A stretch of 64,000 bases of DNA from an uncultured Bacteroidales bacterium. GTDB taxonomy: Bacteria > Bacteroidota > Bacteroidia > Bacteroidales > UBA932. Of the stretch, positions 59,524 through 64,000 are shown piece by piece. Within the stretch, counting starts at the first letter, position 1, and each line of letters starts with the position of its first letter. The stretch lies in the NCBI GenBank assembly GCA_949297365.1, contig CASFSL010000015.1, positions 1 through 64,000 of the forward strand, read 5' to 3'. Made by a program: the position numbers and the translations under genes. The notes beneath the pieces were generated by a model. That model ran no database searches and was not told the DNA's origin. It was given only the letters and a program-made list of their open reading frames with translations.

Positions 59524-59811
59524 TCACTTCACGATGTGCCAGCGGCCGCCCTTGTCCGGACCGATGCGCTCGAGGATGCCGTCGGCCTTGAGCCGGGCAA
59601 TCTGCTTTTCCACCGCCTTGGGAGTGATGCCTGTCCGTCGGGCTAGAGCCGCCATCGTCAAAGTACCGTCCTCGGATAGCAGCGCAATGATTTTCTCCCT
59701 ACTTCCCGTCTTTTTCTCCCTACCATCTGCGGCTTTCTCCCTACTTTTTCCACGAATCATTGGCAATTTCTCCTGCGGAAAGGTAGTGAGGACCGTACCT
59801 TCGTAGACCAT
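59524..59811 (-). CDS. Small winged-helix protein, possibly a C-terminal fragment of an AlbA/RecG-like ATPase
   Basis: A 95-residue protein. The C-terminal 50 residues form a winged helix: IIALLSEDGTLTMAALARRT, then GITPKAVEKQIARLKADGIL, ending ERIGPDKGGRWHIVK. This tail closely resembles the end of AlbA_2/RecG-like ATP-binding proteins of Bacteroidota, which are normally 400 residues or more. The N-terminal 45 residues are not from that family and contain three REK units at 7-residue spacing. It may be a remnant or a small free-standing regulator. It lies among repeats and is not in an obvious operon. Confidence 0.5.
   Translation of the reverse strand: MVYEGTVLTTFPQEKLPMIRGKSREKAADGREKKTGSREKIIALLSEDGTLTMAALARRTGITPKAVEKQIARLKADGILERIGPDKGGRWHIVK
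59692..59744 (-). repeat. Three 11-bp direct repeats at 21-nt spacing
   Basis: TTTCTCCCTAC (plus strand) occurs at 59692-59702, 59713-59723 and 59734-59744. In the winged-helix gene this codes for REK every seven residues (REK-AADG-REK-KTGS-REK), a unit that could expand or contract in frame. Confidence 0.7.
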
Positions 59812-59974
59812 GAGGCAAGATGGTGTTTTGTAATTGGTTGAAAGTTAGTGGATTGTATGAAAAGTGGGTGCGCTATGCCCCGAAAAATCTGACCATAAAG
59901 CACCGGTGAATTGGCAAATATCAGATAATCAATGGCTTGTATTGCAGACGTTGCTTCATGGTGATGCGGAATGA

Positions 59975-60011
59975 CAAAAAAGCCGCCGTGGGCTTGTGAC
60001 CTGCGGCGGCT
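59975..60011 (-). terminator. Rho-independent terminator of the DUF6562/GLUG gene
   Basis: AGCCGCCG (59981-59988) pairs with CGGCGGCT (60004-60011). On the minus strand the hairpin is followed by a T-run (59980-59975). It lies 27 nt after the stop of the lipoprotein gene at 60039. Confidence 0.85.
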
Positions 60012-60038
60012 CTCTGTTGGTTGGAGAGGAATCAGCCG

Positions 60039-63000
60039 TTAATAAACTTTTTCACCGTCAACAGTAACAGAGAGGTTATCTGTTCCCATTGAATTTTTAT
60101 TAGCCCAAAGAGTACTGTTAGTATTGTAACCTTCCTCATTGATTGCAAAACCATTGACAGCTGTTTTGTTTACAATCAGTACGTACGAGCTTCCGTAATC
60201 ATCACCGATTTCAATAGCAGCTTTCTTAACATCCAAACCACCTTTATCATTGAATGTACAATTATTGATAGTCAATTTAGTATTTGCTTGACCATAAAGA
60301 AGCATAGCTTTACCATCTGAATTGAATGTACATCCATCAAATGTAGCATTAGGAGCACCCCAGGTCCAAATATTGTAAACATCACCAGACACATTAAAAG
60401 TACAGTTCTCAAATTTGCTGTCACCATAAAGTGTGTATGTGCCACTGATTACACAATTCTTGTAAGTACCTTTGCAACGAGCATAGCCAATATAAGTTGA
60501 ACTATTTGTAGTAATAGTAATGCCTTCAAAAGTTACCGTAGAACCATCAAGACCATAGTCACAGTTTTCGTAACCTGTGCCAACTTTAGTAACAGCTACC
60601 TCTACATCCTCAGGATTGCCGGTTCCTATGAAAGTTACGGTTTTGCCCTTTGCTGCGGCAGGAATGATATACTCGCCTTTCGTCAGATAGATTGTTGCAT
60701 TATCTGCAATGGCGGCAGCGGCCAATTCTTCATTGGAGGTTGCAACTATTAGCTCATTGCTTCCTTCTATCCTTACCTTGGCACCGTTTACGATAACCTT
60801 GTCAGCATAGTCTTTTGCATCCTCGTCAATCCATACTGTGAAGACAGGATCGGCTGCAACTTTTGAAATGTCGACGTTTGTAACGTTGATTTCAGCGCCT
60901 TCTTTAGAATCGACCATGATGGCGGCCTTGGAGGCTGTAGTAAATATCGAATTGCTGATATTCAGAGTCACTTTGGCTGGATTATTAACATACTCCTCAT
61001 CAATCTTGATACCACGTCCGGTACTGCTCAATGTCAGGCCGTCGATAGTTATGTTCTGACCTACGGCAGAAATCCACATTGCGTAGTAATCACCATTTTG
61101 CTCGTTAATTGTCACACCGTTCATCGTAACAGTCCTGTTGTCGTTCGTGAAAGCGATTGATTTCTCGAAGACGACATCTTCAATCTTATAATTGCAGTTA
61201 GCGAATGTCAAATCGTAAATATCCCATGTGCCGCCAGTTGTGGAGCTTGTCATCGTACCGTTCTGGATGGTGAAGTCAGCGTCGTTATTTTTGGCACCGA
61301 GTTTGGACATGTACGATGTAGTGAGATTGAGGGTTTGCTTGTTCAAGTCTATCACAATGCTTTTTGTGTTTTCTCCGCCCAGTTTGTATTCGCCTGAACC
61401 TCCGGTCTGCTGGCCGAGAGAAGCGATAGGCAGATCAATATCCTCAACCAAGGTGACTGAAATTTCAGAAGCGTCAGAGGTCAGGGCAGAAGCCAGTTGG
61501 GCGGCATTGGAGATGTTGCCGACAACCTTCTTGGTTACTGCGGAGGCGTATTCTCCGTCGTAGGGCTGGCTACCGTTGGTGACATCGCGGCCGCCGAGGG
61601 CACCGACGGTGGTTACGGCTTCAGACTCGTAACCGTTGGTGTTGTCCTGGACGAGGGTGATGTTCTCAACCGAGCAGCCTGTCATGCCTGACTGGGGACC
61701 GCAGCCTGTGATGCCTCCGAAGTCGCGGTAGGCGGTGATGGTGAGGTTCTTGGCGGAGCAGTTCGTTACCTTGTCGTCTGTAACGTAGTATCCGATGATA
61801 CCTCCGGCCTTGTCTCCGTTGTCGTATGAAGTGCCGTTGAACTCAGGAACAGAAGTAATGGTACCGCCGTCCACATGGCAGTTCTCGATAATTGCGCCGT
61901 TCATAGAGGAGTAACCGACAACAGCTCCGGCATAGTGCGTGCTGCGGATGTTCACATCCTTGAGTGTCACGTTCTTGACAGTACCGAGGATGGAGCCGAA
62001 AAGTCCGGCTGCGGCATATCCTGCAGCGTCGTCCGATGCGGTCAGGTTGCTGATGGTGTGGTTCTGTCCGTCGAATGTGCCCTTGAATGTGACTGTGGGA
62101 TAAGCAGTCACATTGCCGACAGGTGTCCAGTATGAACCGGAAAGGTCGATGTCGTTCATCAGCAGAATGGTCTTGCCTTCGAAGTATTCCGTCCTGCTGT
62201 TGACCTGTTCGGCCACCCAGGCAAGCTCTGCGGGAGTGGTGATAAGGTATGTATTCGCATCGTCAGGGTCCGTCTCGGGCTCCTCGGCTGAACCGTCCCA
62301 GATCTCGTTGTTGTTGTCACCGTTGAAGCCGGGGTCGATGGAGATGTTGATGGAGAGGTCACCGGAGAGGATCTGGCCGATGATGTTGGTGCGCCAGTTG
62401 CGCTGTACGGGGACTGCGTCGAGGCCCTGGGTAAGGGTGATGTCGTTGCCGTCCTCGGGACTGAAGGTGAATTCCAGGTCGCTGAGGGTGGTGGAGGCGT
62501 CTCCCGTGGTCTCGTCGTTAGGCAGAATGTAGTTCATGGAGAGGTACTTGTAAGTCTCTGCCGTGCCGTCGCCGTCAAGGTCTACTCTGAGAGCCTCGAC
62601 CGGGATGGCTGCGAAGTCGAATGTCACGTCCATGGGGGTGCCGACAGTGCCGTCAAGCAGATTGAGGGTGGAGGCGGCCTGCTTCACCACGGCCTTGGAT
62701 TTGGAGATGACGATACCGGCATCCTTTCCTGCTGTCCAGTCGCTTTCGTAAATGCCGACATTGAGCTGTGCGAACGGACGTGTCAGCTCCACGTCAAGCT
62801 CGGCATCGCCGGTCACCTTCACCTCGACGGTCTTGAAGAACGCGTCGCGGGTCTCGTCGTTGCTCAAGGCTCCGTCGTAATCAATGGTCACGACCATGTC
62901 GTCGGATACCTCGTAGGCGGTGCAGGCCTTGTTCTGCGCCCAGAAGGCAATCCTGTAGGTCTGTCCCTTGGCCAGGGTGATGGTCTCGGTGGTGGGGAAG

Positions 63001-63248
63001 GTTACGTCCTTGGAGACTTGCCCTATGCCTTCGATGCGTGTTCCGTTCTCGTCGAAGACGGCGTAGGTCAGGTAATTGGCTCCTGAGCCGTCACCGAAGG
63101 CGCGTGTCTGCACGGCTCCGTCGAGGCCCATGTTGAGGGTCAGCATGGCCTCGTTGCCGTTGTCGCCCGATGTCCTCTCGTCGATCGAGCAGGCTCCCGT
63201 CAGCAGCAGTGCCGCGAGGGAAATAGCTGGGATGATGATCTTTTTCAT
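60039..63248 (-). CDS. Large surface lipoprotein: DUF6562-like N-terminus, GLUG repeats, beta-helix
   Basis: A 1069-residue lipoprotein with signal MKKIIIPAISLAALLLTGAC (Cys 20). Residues about 30-330 look like the DUF6562/fimbrillin-related fold (AKGQTYRIAFWAQNKA, SNDETRDAFFKTVEVKV, ELDVELTRPFAQLNVGIY). GLUG-type repeats follow at about 345-560 (FKGTFDGQNHTISNLT, AAGLFGSILGTVKNVT, AGGIIGYYVTDDKVTNC). The rest, about 600-1069, is right-handed beta-helix-like (VTFEGITITTNSSTY, FENCTFNVSGDVY). Probably a surface adhesin-like or fimbria-related protein. GC drops sharply toward the C-terminal part. A second DUF6562-type gene lies 40 nt upstream in the same operon. Confidence 0.8.
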   Translation of the reverse strand: MKKIIIPAISLAALLLTGACSIDERTSGDNGNEAMLTLNMGLDGAVQTRAFGDGSGANYLTYAVFDENGTRIEGIGQVSKDVTFPTTETITLAKGQTYRIAFWAQNKACTAYEVSDDMVVTIDYDGALSNDETRDAFFKTVEVKVTGDAELDVELTRPFAQLNVGIYESDWTAGKDAGIVISKSKAVVKQAASTLNLLDGTVGTPMDVTFDFAAIPVEALRVDLDGDGTAETYKYLSMNYILPNDETTGDASTTLSDLEFTFSPEDGNDITLTQGLDAVPVQRNWRTNIIGQILSGDLSINISIDPGFNGDNNNEIWDGSAEEPETDPDDANTYLITTPAELAWVAEQVNSRTEYFEGKTILLMNDIDLSGSYWTPVGNVTAYPTVTFKGTFDGQNHTISNLTASDDAAGYAAAGLFGSILGTVKNVTLKDVNIRSTHYAGAVVGYSSMNGAIIENCHVDGGTITSVPEFNGTSYDNGDKAGGIIGYYVTDDKVTNCSAKNLTITAYRDFGGITGCGPQSGMTGCSVENITLVQDNTNGYESEAVTTVGALGGRDVTNGSQPYDGEYASAVTKKVVGNISNAAQLASALTSDASEISVTLVEDIDLPIASLGQQTGGSGEYKLGGENTKSIVIDLNKQTLNLTTSYMSKLGAKNNDADFTIQNGTMTSSTTGGTWDIYDLTFANCNYKIEDVVFEKSIAFTNDNRTVTMNGVTINEQNGDYYAMWISAVGQNITIDGLTLSSTGRGIKIDEEYVNNPAKVTLNISNSIFTTASKAAIMVDSKEGAEINVTNVDISKVAADPVFTVWIDEDAKDYADKVIVNGAKVRIEGSNELIVATSNEELAAAAIADNATIYLTKGEYIIPAAAKGKTVTFIGTGNPEDVEVAVTKVGTGYENCDYGLDGSTVTFEGITITTNSSTYIGYARCKGTYKNCVISGTYTLYGDSKFENCTFNVSGDVYNIWTWGAPNATFDGCTFNSDGKAMLLYGQANTKLTINNCTFNDKGGLDVKKAAIEIGDDYGSSYVLIVNKTAVNGFAINEEGYNTNSTLWANKNSMGTDNLSVTVDGEKVY

Positions 63249-63288
63249 CTTGTTTAGAATTTAAGTTAGACTGAATTATTTATAATGT

Positions 63289-64000
63289 TTACAGTATCAG
63301 GTTGTGGTCTCCGTCGAAATCCGGGTTGAGGGAGATGCCTCCGGAGGCTTCGGAGAGGAGGTAGCCGCCGCGCATTATGGTGTAGGTGCTGCGGCTTATG
63401 GGCACCTCGATCGGGTCGGTCAGGGCCACCCGGCCGCCGCCAGGGCCGTAGATGCCGATCTGCACCGTGACAGCGGAACTCTGCCCGTTGACGAAGACGT
63501 AATCGAATCCCAGGGAGGCCTCGGTATCGCTGATCTGAGTCAGGCCGGTCTCGAAGAATACTCCGGTGGAGGAGTCCACGGGCTTGTCCGTGAACAGACT
63601 GTAGGTGTCGGGCATGAAGCCCGTGTAGTAGATGACCACCCGGTAGTCATCGAGGTTCACCGAGCTCTGTCCGGCACCGTCTCCGTTCTGCTCGCTGAAC
63701 TGCTGCGCCTGCTTCTCTATGAACTCCGCCAGGTCGTCGGCTATGAACTCGTATTTGGCCAGGGGCCGCTCCATCATCAGGCGGAGGGTGTCGGGAGCCT
63801 TCTCGGCGATGCTGCTCCTGAGGGCGATCTCTCCGGTGCCCCGGAACGCGTCGCGCTCGTCGGTGTTGCCGGGGTGGCTGTCCCCGTTGAGGCTGACGGC
63901 GGAGAAGTCGGAGGTGTTGTAGTGACGGTCGTCGGTGCTGCCGTCATCCACCAGGTCGGACCACACCATGATGCTGTAGTCCCCTTCCGGCAGCTCCAGG
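63289..64000 (-). CDS. DUF6562-type surface protein, 5' end beyond the window
   Basis: The frame stays open to the window edge (LELPEGDYSIMVWSDLVDDG is the first visible part), so the true start and signal peptide are outside. About 236 residues are visible. The segments YSIMVWSDLVDDGSTDD, HYNTSDFSAVSL and ERDAFRGTGEIAL match DUF6562-like proteins of Bacteroidota, which are fimbria-associated or surface lipoproteins. It ends GISLNPDFDGDHNLIL. The next gene has a related N-terminal domain, so the two probably belong to one surface-structure locus that continues beyond the window. Confidence 0.75.
   Translation of the reverse strand, partial: LELPEGDYSIMVWSDLVDDGSTDDRHYNTSDFSAVSLNGDSHPGNTDERDAFRGTGEIALRSSIAEKAPDTLRLMMERPLAKYEFIADDLAEFIEKQAQQFSEQNGDGAGQSSVNLDDYRVVIYYTGFMPDTYSLFTDKPVDSSTGVFFETGLTQISDTEASLGFDYVFVNGQSSAVTVQIGIYGPGGGRVALTDPIEVPISRSTYTIMRGGYLLSEASGGISLNPDFDGDHNLIL

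Noticed and set aside
1..64000. CRISPR array, rRNA genes, integrases or intact insertion sequences
   Set aside because: I looked for regularly spaced direct repeats, rRNA landmarks and transposase or integrase motifs and saw none. The only short tandem repeats are the coding or intergenic ones listed.

Overview
The window looks like a chromosomal segment of a Bacteroidota bacterium, most likely order Bacteroidales. Many promoters fit the Bacteroidota pattern (TTTG or TTG, about 19-21 nt, then TAnnTTTG). The lineage-typical families also fit: DUF4837, BACON and BspA-type repeats, DUF6562/GLUG surface lipoproteins, glycine-lipid synthases, AAA-ATPase/PDDEXK_9, and a sigma factor coupled to an outer-membrane barrel protein. 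I cannot name the genus. Most genes are moderately GC-rich; a few accessory genes are visibly AT-richer.

Layout. 1-3156 is the end of the ribosomal protein superoperon (infA end, rpmJ, rpsM, rpsK, rpsD, rpoA, rplQ). A surface lipoprotein follows. 4.8-12.4 kb holds gpmI, the indolepyruvate:ferredoxin oxidoreductase pair iorAB, the pantothenate genes panC-panD with a flippase-like membrane protein and an outer-membrane protein, and a deoxynucleoside kinase. 12.5-22.2 kb has an AAA-ATPase/PDDEXK protein, a metallohydrolase / UvrA-paralogue / nucleoside-kinase operon, and an envelope pair (TPR protein plus EnvC-like murein hydrolase activator). 22.3-25.6 kb has an ECF sigma factor with a membrane-anchored barrel partner, then mlaE-mlaF. 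comM follows at 25.7 kb.

27.3-29.1 kb is an AT-richer two-gene locus resembling an AbiE type IV toxin-antitoxin system. Its promoter is overlapped by a perfect 27-bp inverted repeat. tsaE and nadB come next, then a minus-strand operon of secreted proteins (31.2-33.7 kb). That operon is preceded by a long imperfect hairpin followed by a T-run that resembles 6S RNA. Divergent from it is a single ORF that fuses NadC and NadA, so with nadB all three enzymes of de novo NAD synthesis up to nicotinate mononucleotide lie within about 6.4 kb. An Rpn/PD-(D/E)XK protein, a PfkB kinase, a DPP IV-type peptidase, a phosphoesterase, ispF, an OsmC protein, miaB and two envelope proteins follow.

44.2-48.8 kb has the glycine-lipid acyltransferase pair, rpoN, upp and radC. 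48.9-50.9 kb is a translation cluster: tRNA-Glu(CTC), gltX, tRNA-Glu(TTC), rpsT. Each tRNA has its own near-identical promoter. 50.9-55.3 kb is an envelope/isoprenoid run (M23 peptidase, dxr, rseP, DUF4837 lipoprotein). Then come ruvX, def, a phosphohexomutase, and rpsP-rimM on the opposite strand. The window ends with a small winged-helix gene that may be a fragment and two DUF6562-type surface lipoproteins, the last cut by the window edge.

I see no CRISPR array, rRNA, integrase or intact insertion sequence. Several intergenic palindromic elements (6.4, 57.8 and 59.3 kb) may be dispersed repeats.
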